Assembly (NCBI RefSeq): GCF_018131075.1
Contig: NZ_JAFCLS010000015.1
Location: forward strand, 114,625 to 178,624
Reading direction: 5' to 3'
DNA from: Bradyrhizobium sp. JYMT SZCCT0428
GTDB taxonomy: Bacteria > Pseudomonadota > Alphaproteobacteria > Rhizobiales > Xanthobacteraceae
Length of the DNA stretch: 64,000 nucleotides
Both the position numbers and the translations under genes were made by a program. This document shows positions 54,908 to 63,886 of the stretch, piece after piece (within the stretch, counting starts at the first letter, position 1; each line of letters begins with the position of its first letter). Below the pieces are notes generated by a model. It had not been told where the DNA came from and did not search any database. It worked only from the letters and a program-made list of their open reading frames with translations.

Positions 54908-55102
54908 ATGCTCCAAAGACAAAGCCAGGGTCCACAATGCACGGCTTGCGGTTCTCCGATGAAGTTGACCGCTATCGAACCGAGCGATACCGGCCAGGAC
55001 CTGCGAACGTTTACCTGCCCGCATTGCAGGAGGATTCAACGGCACATCATCGAAAGCGCGGTGACTGATGCATGGTTGGATCGTCGCGGATTGGTGGCCT
55101 GA
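54908..55102 (+). CDS. Zinc-ribbon mini-protein, copy 1
   Basis: 64 residues: CTACGSPMKLTAIEPS...LRTFTCPHCRR provides two CxxC pairs, a zinc ribbon, followed by a helical tail RIQRHIIESAVTDAWLDRRG. Clearly paralogous to the gene at 58554. The stop overlaps the next gene's ATG (TGATG), so they are coupled. Function unknown; nucleic-acid or protein binding is possible. Confidence 0.78.
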   Translation: MLQRQSQGPQCTACGSPMKLTAIEPSDTGQDLRTFTCPHCRRIQRHIIESAVTDAWLDRRGLVA

Positions 55103-55284
55103 TGTATCGGCGCCACGAGTGCATCGCCAAAGCGTCAACCTGTCGTGAGAACGCGCACGAGGATCCAACACGTCATGACTACTGGATCGACGAAGCAATC
55201 GTATGGCATCAACGCGCCATCGACGCCCGTCGCGAATACGTGGCCACTCACGACATTCATGATCGGCACGTGATACCGAAGTAG
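55102..55284 (+). CDS. Small hypothetical protein
   Basis: 60 residues: MYRRHECIAKASTCRENAHE, then DYWIDEAIVWHQRAIDARRE. The start overlaps the zinc-ribbon stop as TGATG. The AxxCRxxAxxD pattern resembles short rhizobial proteins without a known role. Confidence 0.66.
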   Translation: MYRRHECIAKASTCRENAHEDPTRHDYWIDEAIVWHQRAIDARREYVATHDIHDRHVIPK

Positions 55285-55326
55285 CCGCGTTGGATCGGCG
55301 ATGACCCGCACGATCGAGCATTGACC

Positions 55327-55545
55327 ATGCAAAAGTTCTTTTTTGACATGAAAGACGGCGTCCCGATGCGAGACCGCACCGGCATCGAGTTCAACACCAA
55401 TGCCGAAGCGATCAGCCACTGCAAGGAGATCGCGCAGGACTTCCGCGACAACAGCCTGCGGGACGACCAGGACCTTGAGATATTGGTTGTCAACGAAAGC
55501 GGAAAAGAGATTTATCGCGAGTTCGTTCACTGCGAACCGGAATGA
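55327..55545 (+). CDS. DUF6894-like small protein
   Basis: 72 residues: MQKFFFDMKDGVPMRDRTGI, EFNTNAEAISHCKEIAQDFR, then ILVVNESGKEIYREFVHCEP. The F-F-D..D....D..G and final VxxExGxxIxxV pattern matches the family usually called DUF6894 in Bradyrhizobium. No ribosome site is obvious at the ATG. Confidence 0.74.
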   Translation: MQKFFFDMKDGVPMRDRTGIEFNTNAEAISHCKEIAQDFRDNSLRDDQDLEILVVNESGKEIYREFVHCEPE

Positions 55546-55587
55546 GGGGGACCGACTGCCCCTGCCCGCCTTAAACAGATTGGTCCA

Positions 55588-55797
55588 ATGATGATGGCTA
55601 ACTCAACTCTCGAGTTCGAGCGCCTGCTGGGCAAGGCCGCGCTCGCATTGTGGCCGGACCTGCCTCGCGACGTGCAAGAGAACCTGTTCGAAACCGCTGT
55701 GGCCGGTGACAGTATAATGGGAAAACATTTGGCGTCGTACCTGCACGACCACCATCCAAAAAAGGCTCAGCCCGCAACGCCGACGCAGTTAGCTTAA
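55588..55797 (+). CDS. Small hypothetical protein
   Basis: 69 residues with ALALWPDLPRDVQENLFETA, an element I recognise from short rhizobial proteins, then AVAGDSIMGKHLASYLHDHH. Soluble, no known function. In the same direction as its small neighbours. Confidence 0.62.
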   Translation: MMMANSTLEFERLLGKAALALWPDLPRDVQENLFETAVAGDSIMGKHLASYLHDHHPKKAQPATPTQLA

Positions 55798-55865
55798 AAT
55801 GTAAGAGGGTGTCACGGGCCTCTGGACGGACACAACAGGCACGTTGGCCGGGAGCGACTTGTTTG

Positions 55866-56207
55866 ATGTACTTGCACCAACTCAAGGTGAGTATCGCAAG
55901 CTCTGCTGTTATCGCACTAAGCGTGCCGGTCAATGCAACCTTATGCAGTGCCGAACCCAACGCCTCGGCGGGCAAGGCGTTTGCACAAGCCAACTGTTCG
56001 CATTGCCATTCCATCGATAAGTTCACCCTGAGTTCCTTAGCCATTGCCCCGCCGTTTCGAACTCTCCACCTGCGGTATCCCGTCGAGTCGCTCGAAGAAG
56101 CGCTTGGCGAAGGGCTCTCCACCGGTCATGCGAATATGCCCGAGTTCAGGTTGGATCCCGGGCAAGTTGGCGATTTCATCAGCTTCCTTAAAACGCTTGA
56201 GCCTTAG
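55866..56207 (+). CDS. Cytochrome c family protein
   Basis: 113 residues. The signal segment (KVSIASSAVIALSVPVNATL) precedes the haem-binding CSHCH of FAQANCSHCHSIDKF and the axial Met in GHANMPEFRLDPGQVGDFIS. A small periplasmic class I cytochrome c. No terminal oxidase or partner enzyme is adjacent. The start ATG at 55866 has only a weak ribosome site. Confidence 0.88.
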   Translation: MYLHQLKVSIASSAVIALSVPVNATLCSAEPNASAGKAFAQANCSHCHSIDKFTLSSLAIAPPFRTLHLRYPVESLEEALGEGLSTGHANMPEFRLDPGQVGDFISFLKTLEP

Positions 56208-56463
56208 CCAGTACACCGGTCGGCGTTAGCGAGAAGTCGCTGTCTGAGCCGCATAATACTCGAGCGTGCGACCAGTGGCGATTTGACCCATCTCGGACAT
56301 GGACGCTTCAGCTCGCTTTCCCGAGTCTGGTGCCCATATAGGAGTTATCATCGCGTCGTTGTTCGCCGCTATCGGTGACTGAGAGCCACGGCGCTCCCGC
56401 CATCGTCATCGCACACCTCGCCCAGGATTTGGGTGATCGCTGCATTGCCATGAGGAGGAAGTC

Positions 56464-57303
56464 TTGGCTTTCAAAGATGTTCTCGTGACATTGACGAGCT
56501 ATCCCGAACCGTCTCCTTCATCGGTAGTCGACGATGCGGTTTCAATCGCTGCGGTCCTCGGCGCGCATCTGGCAGCGCTGTCCTGCGAAACGCACGTTCA
56601 AGTGCCCGGACATTTCCTTTCGGGCTCGTTCGCCAATCTTCCCGAGATCATTGCGGGTGAAGGCGCCAAGAGCCGGCATAATGCTCAGACCCTGCTCGCG
56701 GCATTCGACAAAGCCGCGGAAAGGGCTGGCGTTCCTCACGAACCAATCCTTCAAAAATGTACCCCCACTGAGGTCCCGAACCTGCTTGTCGACTATGCCC
56801 GGCTCCACGATCTAACCATCATGCCAGTTATGGACTCGGACGATCAAATGTACGCGGAGGCGGTTATTTTTGGATCAGGTAAGCCCACCCTGGTCTTGCC
56901 GAAAACTCCCCGGTCACGTTCGTTCGAGCTTGGCACGATCGCTGTGGCTTGGGATTTCAGCCGAGCTGCCGCCCGCGCGATATCGGACGCTCTTCCGCTT
57001 CTTGAAAAAGCGAGAAAGGTCCATGTGGTCACAATTGTCGGTGAAAAGGACATGGATACAAAGCATTCTGCTGAGCAACTTGCAAAGAATTTGGCTCGGC
57101 ACGAAATCGACGTTGTGCTGGAAAGGATCGAAGCCAAGGGCAAGCCGATTGGCAGCGTCCTTGAATCGTATTCTCTGTCCCACCGGGTGGATTTGCTTGT
57201 GATGGGTGCTTATGGCCACTCACGGCTACGCCAGTTCATCCTCGGAGGCGCCACCAAGAGCCTGTTATCGAAGCCACCCGTGCCGATCCTCTTTTCACAC
57301 TAA
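56464..57303 (+). CDS. Universal stress protein, tandem UspA domains
   Basis: 279 residues with two Usp domains: LVTLTSYPEPSPSSVVDDAV at the start of the first, and IAVAWDFSRAAARAISDALP at the start of the second. The ATP-binding end GAYGHSRLRQFILGGATKSL is intact in domain 2. It starts with TTG; AGGAGGAAG lies 6 nt before it and the overlapping ATG is out of frame. Tandem Usps in rhizobia are often linked to low-oxygen or oxidative stress. Confidence 0.9.
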   Translation: MAFKDVLVTLTSYPEPSPSSVVDDAVSIAAVLGAHLAALSCETHVQVPGHFLSGSFANLPEIIAGEGAKSRHNAQTLLAAFDKAAERAGVPHEPILQKCTPTEVPNLLVDYARLHDLTIMPVMDSDDQMYAEAVIFGSGKPTLVLPKTPRSRSFELGTIAVAWDFSRAAARAISDALPLLEKARKVHVVTIVGEKDMDTKHSAEQLAKNLARHEIDVVLERIEAKGKPIGSVLESYSLSHRVDLLVMGAYGHSRLRQFILGGATKSLLSKPPVPILFSH

Positions 57304-57395
57304 CGACGAACCCGTCATCGCTATCATTGCTTGACTGCCATATTGAGTGATGATCGGAATACCCGACGTGACAGCTGCGCCCGGACGCACCGCCG

Positions 57396-57593
57396 CTACG
57401 AGGCTAAAGCTGCGATTCCGGCAGCAATCCGATTTTTGCCCGGTGTGGTTAGGCGCAACTTGCCAGCGATATCGGCCATGTAGCCTAACGCGATCAGTCG
57501 AGCGCTGTGTTCGGCAGGGATGACCGCCGGACGGTCATTTACGGCGGTATGGCCAACCGCAAGCAGCGATGCGAATTCTTGATGGGTCAGCAT
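57396..57593 (-). CDS. Small hypothetical protein
   Basis: 65 residues: MLTHQEFASLLAVGHTAVND, HSARLIALGYMADIAGKLRL and TTPGKNRIAAGI. This looks like a short winged-helix-type protein common in Bradyrhizobium. GGAGG sits 6 nt upstream of the ATG at 57593; longer forms start in poor context. Confidence 0.7.
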   Translation of the reverse strand: MLTHQEFASLLAVGHTAVNDRPAVIPAEHSARLIALGYMADIAGKLRLTTPGKNRIAAGIAALAS

Positions 57594-57852
57594 TGTCGCC
57601 TCCAGGTCATGGTCTGAGTATGGGCTGCTTCGGCAACACCGCATGGTCAATTTAGCTCAGTCGGAAAAAATTGAATCCGAAAAAATTGAATCCGTCAGTC
57701 CCCATTTGAAGAGCGAGGTTCTAAGCGCCCATGTCCGAGTCTGCTCCTAGGACCGAACGGGCACTTCACGCCGCCGGGGACAACTTATGGATCGCAAAGA
57801 AGCCGCACATAAGCCTGACTGGAGGCAAAGCCTGTGGGGTGGAGGATTCGCC

Positions 57853-58032
57853 ATGGCTTCCAGATTCGCAGTTGGTGACAAGGTCCATCAAGCATTCAGC
57901 AACCACGCTGAGGGAACGGTCGTTGCGATATTCAAGGATCGGGCCGGTGGGCTCCGGTATGCGGTTGAAATGTTCGGCCACCGCACCATTCAGATCGCAA
58001 GCGAAGGCAGCCTGGTCGCCCGCGACGATTGA
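57853..58032 (+). CDS. Small hypothetical protein, beta-rich
   Basis: 59 residues: MASRFAVGDKVHQAFSNHAE, GTVVAIFKDRAGGLRYAVEM, then GHRTIQIASEGSLVARDD. Its GDKV...G.V..I...........V...G....I..E..L pattern suggests an SH3-like barrel. GGAGG lies 7 nt before the ATG; a longer start at 57787 lacks one. Confidence 0.68.
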   Translation: MASRFAVGDKVHQAFSNHAEGTVVAIFKDRAGGLRYAVEMFGHRTIQIASEGSLVARDD

Positions 58033-58129
58033 GTCGTCCAACTGACCCGGCTTCGGGACGGCTATAAGTCGGCGACTTACTTATCAATGTCGCTCTGTCT
58101 GGAAAATCAATCCTGCCTTTGTCAGGGGA

Positions 58130-58440
58130 TTCCGGAACCTTAGCCATAACGGTCTGTTGGTTTCGAGCAATCCGACCAGATCCTCTCTTCGACCTTTCGG
58201 CTGGGCAGCGTGGACTACGGCCATAGAGTTATGGCGAGGTCGGGCGGAGAAATCCGGCAACCTTGGTAACCCGTACGCTGAATAGGTGCTGCAGCATCGT
58301 CCCCAGCCGATTCAAAATCCGTTGAGAAGCAGGAAAATACGAAGCTGCGCCTACTCTTGCAATCGAGGCACATGATGGAACACGCCGCCAGGACGGACCG
58401 CAGGGTTGCGACGTCGTCGAGCAGAGTAACGTCTATACAG
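58130..58440 (+). repeat. Duplicated non-coding block, copy 1
   Basis: Closely similar to 62407-62744: shared landmarks are CTGTTGGTTTCGAGCAATC, ATAGAGTTATGGCGAGGTCG and CAGCCGATTCAAAATCCGTT in the same order and spacing. This copy carries the decayed gene at its right end. Confidence 0.82.
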
Positions 58441-58446
58441 CTCTGA
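58372..58446 (+). pseudogene. Decayed copy of the 68-residue gene at 62653
   Basis: It keeps the start region ATGATGGAACAC and the later GTCGTCGAGCAGAGTAACGT stretch, but about 30 bp between them are missing relative to 62653 and the frame ends at a TGA after 24 codons. It is preceded by the same non-coding block as its intact paralog. Confidence 0.72.
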
Positions 58447-58553
58447 CCAGGGCACGGTTTGGACAGTTCAAACCCTGCCCTTGACGTCTTGAACTGAGCC
58501 GGCGGCGTCTACCGGGAGGATTGAACAAGGCCTGCGACGTCGAAAGAGCAATC

Positions 58554-58733
58554 ATGAAAATCGCGCGTCCACCGCCGAGCTGCACCCATTTTCAAACCAC
58601 GGAGCTGCCGTGCGCCACATGCGGCAGGCCGATGAAGCTGACGCTCATCGAACCGAGCAGCTCCCACATCGAACTGCGCACGTTCGAATGCGCGGGGTGC
58701 GACACGGGCGCCAGCTTTTTGATGTCTGTTTAG
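58554..58733 (+). CDS. Zinc-ribbon mini-protein, copy 2
   Basis: 59 residues: LPCATCGRPMKLTLIEPS, LRTFECAGCDTGASF. Two CxxC pairs with the same PMKLTxIEPS core as the gene at 54908, so the two are paralogs 3.6 kb apart. It ends shortly after the second pair and lacks the helical tail of copy 1. Confidence 0.75.
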   Translation: MKIARPPPSCTHFQTTELPCATCGRPMKLTLIEPSSSHIELRTFECAGCDTGASFLMSV

Positions 58734-58793
58734 GCGGCGTCTCAACGCCTGGCCACTTCAACCCGGACGGGCAAATCACCTGTCCCGCCCCGC

Positions 58794-59048
58794 TCAGTCG
58801 CGGATCATGGCGATCAGCTTGAAGTCCTTGTCGAGCTTGATGTCGTACTGCCCATCCCTGCATTTGGCGTCATCGACTTCAAAATAGCTGCTGGCCTCGG
58901 TTTCCTTTTCCATCTTGCCGCCCGTGCAGCCAAGGCCTTCCAGCACAGCCTTGATCTTCTCCGCCTCGGCCGGTGTCGCCGGGGTGTCAGCAAGCGCGAA
59001 GGTGCTGCTTGCAAGTGCAGCAGCGAACGCCGTCACAAACAGCTTCAT
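58794..59048 (-). CDS. Exported PepSY-domain protein
   Basis: 84 residues. The signal peptide MKLFVTAFAAALASSTFALA is followed by ATPAEAEKIKAVLEGLGCTG, then SYFEVDDAKCRDGQYDIKLD and FKLIAMIRD, the strand-helix-strand pattern of PepSY. The two Cys may form a disulfide. PepSY proteins are periplasmic, often protease inhibitors or interaction domains. It is divergent from the decarboxylase gene. Confidence 0.85.
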   Translation of the reverse strand: MKLFVTAFAAALASSTFALADTPATPAEAEKIKAVLEGLGCTGGKMEKETEASSYFEVDDAKCRDGQYDIKLDKDFKLIAMIRD

Positions 59049-59205
59049 CGGTGCGTTCTCCAGTTGAGAAAACGAAACCAGCCTGACCCAGGTTAGTTCC
59101 AAAAACAAGCGCGCCAGGAGGAACCCACATGCGCGCCCGGGAGCTCGCTCACGATGCTGCCTGCGTGTTATCGTCCAAAAAACGAACCTGAAAGGGAGCA
59201 AATTA

Positions 59206-60870
59206 ATGCGCGGACGGCGTGTAGTGATGGATTCGCTGGTGTCGAACGGCGTGAGCCACATCTTCGGCAATCCCGGGACGACAGAAACGCCGTTGCTGAA
59301 CAGTTTGGTGAGCTATCCGCAGATCGAGTATGTCATGACCCTCCATGAGGGCGTGGCGGTCGGCGCGGCGAGTTTCCATGCGCAGGCCACCGGCCGCGCG
59401 GCTGTGGCAAATCTCCACGTAGCTCCCGGGCTCGGCAATGCCATCGGCGCTATCTACGGCGCGCTCAAGGCCAATTCGCCGCTCGTCGTGACCGCCGGTC
59501 AGCAGGATACGCGCATGCGGCTGGCCAACCCGGTGCTGGGCCATGATCTCGTCGCCATGGCGGCGCCGGTCACCAAATGGAGCGTGCAGGTGGAGCGCGC
59601 GGATGAGCTCGCGCCGGTGCTGCGGCGCGCTTTCAAGGTCGCGACCGATGCACCCAGGGGACCGGTCTTCGTCTCGCTTCCGATCAACGTGCTGGAGCAG
59701 GAAACGACTATCGAGGCGATCGCACCAGATAAATTGTGGCGTTCGCCACCACCGGACCCCGCCGGGATCGAGGAACTGGCCTCGCTTCTTCTGAAATCGC
59801 AGCGGCCCGCGATCGTTGCCGGCGATGACGTCGCCCGGTCGGGGGCCACGCAAGCACTCGTCGCACTCACGGAGGCCATCGGCGCACCGGTTTGGTTCGA
59901 AGGGTTGCGCGCCCATGCGCCGTTTCCGACCAGCCATCCGAACTACCGCCAATCGCTCCCGGCCGACGCCGCGCAGGTTCGTAAAGCCCTGTCGGATACC
60001 GATCTCGTCTTGCTGCTGGGAGGCCCGTTCTTCGAGGACATATGGTATGCGGAAGGCAGCCATTTTCCCGACGGCGCCGTTGTCGTCCAGATCGAGGAAT
60101 CGCCCGAGCGCCTGGCGTTCAATCACCGCCTCGACGGCGGCATCGTCGGCGACATGGCGGCCAGCATCGCCTCGCTGGCGAAGATTGTGAGCGCGCGGCA
60201 AAGCGCCGAATTCAGGCTCGCCTCAGAGCGCCGCAATCAGGCGCTGGCCGAGTTGAGCGCCCGCGATCGGGAGGCGCACCGGGCGCGGCTGGAGAAAGCC
60301 TGGAATCGCGAGCCAAGCTCGATGGCGCGAGTGACGGCCGAACTCCGGCGAAGTCTGCCTGACAATGTCGTCATCGTGGACGAAAGCATTACCGCCAGCC
60401 TCGATCTGGCGCGGTCGTTCGATTATCGCGGCTTCGGTGATTATTTCGGCGGGCGCGGCGGCGGCATTGGCCAGGGATTTTCAGGCGCGATCGGGGTGAA
60501 GGTCGCGATGCCGGATCGCCCGGTGGTCGCCGTCTCCGGCGACGGCTCGGCGATGTACAGCATTCAGGCGCTATGGACGGCGGCTCACCACAAGCTGGCG
60601 ATCGTGTTCGTCATTCTTTCAAACCGGGAGTATCGCATCCTCAAGCACAATGTCGACGTCTGGCGTCAGAACTTCGAGGCGGGCACGCAGCATCCCTATC
60701 AGCAGATGGACCTGACGGGACCGGACCTCGATTTTGTGCATCTGGCGGCCGGCATGGGCGTCGAAGGCGTCAGGGTCGAAAAGGCCGGCGACATTGCCGC
60801 GGTCATGGAGCGAGCCATTGCGGGAAATCGTCCCTATCTGGTCGAGATCGCGATCGAAGGAAAGCGGTGA
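59206..60870 (+). CDS. ThDP-dependent decarboxylase (benzoylformate decarboxylase / acetolactate synthase-like)
   Basis: 554 residues with the three domains of ThDP enzymes. The N-terminal domain shows IFGNPGTTETPLLNSLV and the activating Glu in MTLHEGVAVGAASF; the C-terminal cofactor site is AVSGDGSAMYSIQALWTAAH then VILSNREYRILK. The GTTE and HEG settings resemble benzoylformate decarboxylase more than acetolactate synthase. GGGAG lies 8 nt before the ATG. The substrate is uncertain, and no mandelate-pathway genes are adjacent. Confidence 0.88.
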   Translation: MRGRRVVMDSLVSNGVSHIFGNPGTTETPLLNSLVSYPQIEYVMTLHEGVAVGAASFHAQATGRAAVANLHVAPGLGNAIGAIYGALKANSPLVVTAGQQDTRMRLANPVLGHDLVAMAAPVTKWSVQVERADELAPVLRRAFKVATDAPRGPVFVSLPINVLEQETTIEAIAPDKLWRSPPPDPAGIEELASLLLKSQRPAIVAGDDVARSGATQALVALTEAIGAPVWFEGLRAHAPFPTSHPNYRQSLPADAAQVRKALSDTDLVLLLGGPFFEDIWYAEGSHFPDGAVVVQIEESPERLAFNHRLDGGIVGDMAASIASLAKIVSARQSAEFRLASERRNQALAELSARDREAHRARLEKAWNREPSSMARVTAELRRSLPDNVVIVDESITASLDLARSFDYRGFGDYFGGRGGGIGQGFSGAIGVKVAMPDRPVVAVSGDGSAMYSIQALWTAAHHKLAIVFVILSNREYRILKHNVDVWRQNFEAGTQHPYQQMDLTGPDLDFVHLAAGMGVEGVRVEKAGDIAAVMERAIAGNRPYLVEIAIEGKR

Positions 60871-60901
60871 ACGGGGGGTTGTCTGTTTTGCTTGCGGCAC
60901 A

Positions 60902-60997
60902 CGTCATCCTGAGGTGCGAGCGCAGCGAGCCTCGAAGGATGGGCCACGGGCGCTTCTCATCCTTCGAGGCGCGCAAGACGCGCACCTCAGGATGACG
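60902..60997. repeat. Extragenic palindromic repeat, 96 bp
   Basis: CGTCATCCTGAGGTGCG at the left and CGCACCTCAGGATGACG at the right are exact complements; an inner GCCTCGAAGGATG / CATCCTTCGAGGC pair nests inside. It lies between the convergent decarboxylase and flavoprotein genes and could end both transcripts. Confidence 0.88.
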
Positions 60998-61010
60998 CGA
61001 TAGGGGGTGT

Positions 61011-62222
61011 CTAGCGCCCGGCCGGCGGCTTCTGCACCATCGGCGCGGCAGCAGCGAGAATATCCGCCCTTACACCGGTCCGCGGCGGATAGATCCGCTG
61101 CCGGTTGATAATCTGCTTGGTCGCCTTGGCAGCGGCGCCGGAGGCGTGCAGCTGGCGATCCCATCCGACGGTGTGCAGCGCGCCCCAGGCTCCAAGGTCC
61201 AGCACGGTGACATACCAATCGATGTCAAGCGGAAGCATCGGTTGCCCAAGCAGTTCGGCGACAACGTTGTTTCCGGCAAAGCGGCCCATCGGCCGTGCGA
61301 ACTGGCAGGACATCACGGTGGCATGTTCGCCGTCCACGACGCAGGAAGCCACGTCGCCGGCGGCAAAGATGTTTGTCGCACCGGTGAGGCGCATGAACTG
61401 ATCCACGTGGAGGCGGCCAAGCCGATCGCGCTCGACATCAATTGTTTGCGCCACCGGACTTGCCCTCATCCCCCCGCACCACACCACCGTCCGCGCCGGG
61501 ATGACTTCGCCGGAGCTCAGCGTGACGGCATTCGCATCGATCGCCGTGACCCTTGCGTTGAGCCGCGTTTCCACACCCAGCGCCGCCAGCGCTTCAGTGA
61601 CGATCGGGCGCGCTTGTTCTCCGAGTGTCACGCCCATAACGGGATTGGGATCGACGAGAATAATCCGTCGCTCGCCGGTGAGGCCCGCCTTTTCAAGCTT
61701 GCCCGGCATCTCGGTCGCGACTTCGATGCCGGTAAAGCCCGCGCCGACGATGACCACCGTGGCGCGGCCTTCGGCATCCGCCTGCCCGCCCAATGCGGCA
61801 AGGTGCGCCTCGAGCCGGACGGCCGCCGCATAACTATCCACATCGAAGCCACAGGCCGCCAGCCCCGGTATAGCCGGGCGCGCGAGCTGGCTGCCCAGCG
61901 TCAGCACCAGCCGATCGTAGTCGATGACCTCGCTGCCGCCATTCGTGGTGACGCTCACCTGCTGCCGGGCGGGATCGACCGCCCGCACCTCGGCAACCCT
62001 GTGATCGACACCAACCGGGTCGAGCAGTTCGGCAAGCGGTATCGCCGCCTCGCCGATATCGACCTCGTAATTGCGAACCCTGATGTTGTGGTAGGGGTTG
62101 CGGTCGACGACCAGTATCTCGACATCCGCCGCCGGCGCGCCGATCTCGTCACGCTTGCGCGCAGCACCCAGGGCGGCCCAGAGGCCTGCGAAGCCAGCAC
62201 CAAGGACAACAATGCGCGGCAT
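61011..62222 (-). CDS. FAD-dependent pyridine nucleotide oxidoreductase (NDH-2-like)
   Basis: 403 residues. The FAD dinucleotide fold is PRIVVLGAGFAGLWAALGAA; the NAD(P)H fold is VVIVGAGFTGIEVATEMPGK; the ATG-like motif region is TNIFAAGDVA. The length and the IVVLGAGFAGLWAA opening fit type II NADH dehydrogenases, although there is no clear C-terminal membrane anchor. It would oxidise NADH with a quinone. It is convergent with the decarboxylase gene. Confidence 0.88.
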   Translation of the reverse strand: MPRIVVLGAGFAGLWAALGAARKRDEIGAPAADVEILVVDRNPYHNIRVRNYEVDIGEAAIPLAELLDPVGVDHRVAEVRAVDPARQQVSVTTNGGSEVIDYDRLVLTLGSQLARPAIPGLAACGFDVDSYAAAVRLEAHLAALGGQADAEGRATVVIVGAGFTGIEVATEMPGKLEKAGLTGERRIILVDPNPVMGVTLGEQARPIVTEALAALGVETRLNARVTAIDANAVTLSSGEVIPARTVVWCGGMRASPVAQTIDVERDRLGRLHVDQFMRLTGATNIFAAGDVASCVVDGEHATVMSCQFARPMGRFAGNNVVAELLGQPMLPLDIDWYVTVLDLGAWGALHTVGWDRQLHASGAAAKATKQIINRQRIYPPRTGVRADILAAAAPMVQKPPAGR

Positions 62223-62406
62223 GTGATTTTCCCGAACCTCTGGCGGGAGCTAATCGTGTGAGAGGACCGGAATCAAGCGTGTTGCGCCAAATCTCGTTGG
62301 ACGGATTGAGCCGACCTGTCCGCCGTCGCTCAAAGAGCGAAGGCGGAAGACATAATCCGTCATTCTCGACGGAATAGCCGCTCAACAACCGCATGCGCGA
62401 GGAAGT

Positions 62407-62744
62407 TCCGGGAACCTTATCCATTACGGCCTGTTGGTTTCGAGCAATCAGACCAGATTCCCGCTTCAACATTTCGGCTGGGCAGCGTGGTCTACGGCCA
62501 TAGAGTTATGGCGAGGTCGGGCGGAGAAATCCGGCAACCTTGGTAACCCGCACGCTGAAAAGATGCTGCAGCATCGTCCCCAGCCGATTCAAAATCCGTT
62601 GAGCAGCAGGACAATCCGAAGCTGCGGCCTACTCTCGCAATCGAGGCACATGATGCAACACGTTTATCATATCGACGACGATGTCTTCCGCCAGGTTGAC
62701 GGACCGCAAGGCCGCGATGTCGTCGAGCAGAGCAATGTCTATAC
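62407..62744 (+). repeat. Duplicated non-coding block, copy 2
   Basis: The partner of 58130-58440. It runs from TTCCGGGAACCTTATCC through the shared landmarks and into the first third of the intact gene at 62653. High conservation of non-coding DNA could mean recent duplication or a structured RNA or control region. Confidence 0.82.
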
Positions 62745-62859
62745 GGTCCTCGCACTGCTGCCCGTGGAGGCCGACGGGCGCCTTCGATATCGCGTCAAAA
62801 GCAAGGAAGAGAATTTTGAGCGGATCGTGACCGAAGAAGCGCTAAGTCGCTTGAGCTAG
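62653..62859 (+). CDS. Small hypothetical protein
   Basis: 68 residues: MQHVYHIDDDVFRQVDGPQG, RDVVEQSNVYTVLALLPVEA and DGRLRYRVKSKEENFERIVT. Soluble, with a beta-rich pattern. GAGG lies 6 nt before the ATG at 62653 (another ATG at 62650). A broken paralog is at 58372. I recognise this kind of protein as a rhizobial orphan, function unknown. Confidence 0.76.
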   Translation: MQHVYHIDDDVFRQVDGPQGRDVVEQSNVYTVLALLPVEADGRLRYRVKSKEENFERIVTEEALSRLS

Positions 62860-63153
62860 CGGCCCGCCGTCCGGAGCAATATAAAGTCCACATTCTTTGA
62901 GTATTGGCAGCCGCATCGACATCGCTTTCGCATCGGCCGCAGCTTCAGAAAACGACAGCACGACACTCCAGGTCTGATCAGGCATTGAAAATGCTGGCGG
63001 CACTTTCGACCGGTCTATGCCTTTGGGCTTACGGCGTTGCGAAAAGCACGATAGGTCTCGCCAATTCGACCGAGGCAACGCTCTCGCTCGCCGTGCTTGG
63101 GTTCAGAATTCGCGACCTGAACTCATGATCGCGCAGCCCACCAACTATCCCGT

Positions 63154-63225
63154 TCAACGCAGCCCGAGAAAGCTGGCGACGACGAGAATGACGACGATGA
63201 CGCCGATGATATAGAAAATGTTCAT
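63154..63225 (-). CDS. Tiny membrane protein, 23 residues
   Basis: MNIFYIIGVIVVILVVASFL followed by GLR and a stop: a single hydrophobic helix. AGGAG lies 6 nt before the ATG. I recall very similar short peptides in many Rhizobiales genomes, where they are usually left unannotated. Confidence 0.68.
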   Translation of the reverse strand: MNIFYIIGVIVVILVVASFLGLR

Positions 63226-63886
63226 GGTGTACTCCTGTTGAAGCACGCGCGATTTCAGCATGAAAGCGCGGCGCTCCAACAAGGAACGTTCCTGTCTGCA
63301 AGTAGGTTCCAACGGCCAGGGAAGCTATTCGGCGACGAGGTGGTCAATTTTATACAGGCAGACGACGTCAATGAGCAGCGCATCGCGCGCCAACTCTCAC
63401 GGGATGCCCGACTTGAGTCCGGAATGCGCAGCAAAGCGGACATCCGTGGACCACCCTGAATTTTTGGATTCAAGCCCTAACTCACCTACGCTCCGCGAAC
63501 TGAGGCGTCCCTTGCGCAACAACGATATGGATGCGGCGGGCGCGACAAAACAACCCGACGGGCAAATCACTTCTGATTGTCAGAATTCGTGTCAAGCCCA
63601 GAAATCAAAAATATTTCTGTTTTACGGAAGCAAAAATCAGTTTACATAATAGCCATCCCGTCCCACTCAGAGGGCGTCGGCCGTCGTCACGGACGTTGGA
63701 CGGGTTGCGGTGGACGCTGGTTTACGCCTCGACGATGGCGTGGATAGGCGTACGGCAAAACCGTGTGGTCCTGGCGCCCGTTGCAGGCGTCAAGCTGTCG
63801 GAGAAGCGTGAGCGAAAACGGCAGCGACGGAGTCAACCAAGAACTCGTCTCCGGGGAGATCACGGCATAAGCCGTAAAGCCACTGC
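63226..63886. other. 660-bp stretch without a convincing gene
   Basis: Several overlapping frames on both strands, none with a ribosome site or domain. Codon pattern is weak. No repeat or RNA gene seen here. Confidence 0.4.

Noticed and set aside
62842..63078. 78-codon leftward frame with WSVVLSFSEAAADAKAMS
   Set aside because: It reads like protein near its end but has no ribosome site and no usable start; it could be a gene fragment, not supportable here.
63260..63649. 129-codon rightward frame
   Set aside because: Codon pattern is poor and no ribosome site or domain is visible; it reads across A/T-rich sequence near the edge.
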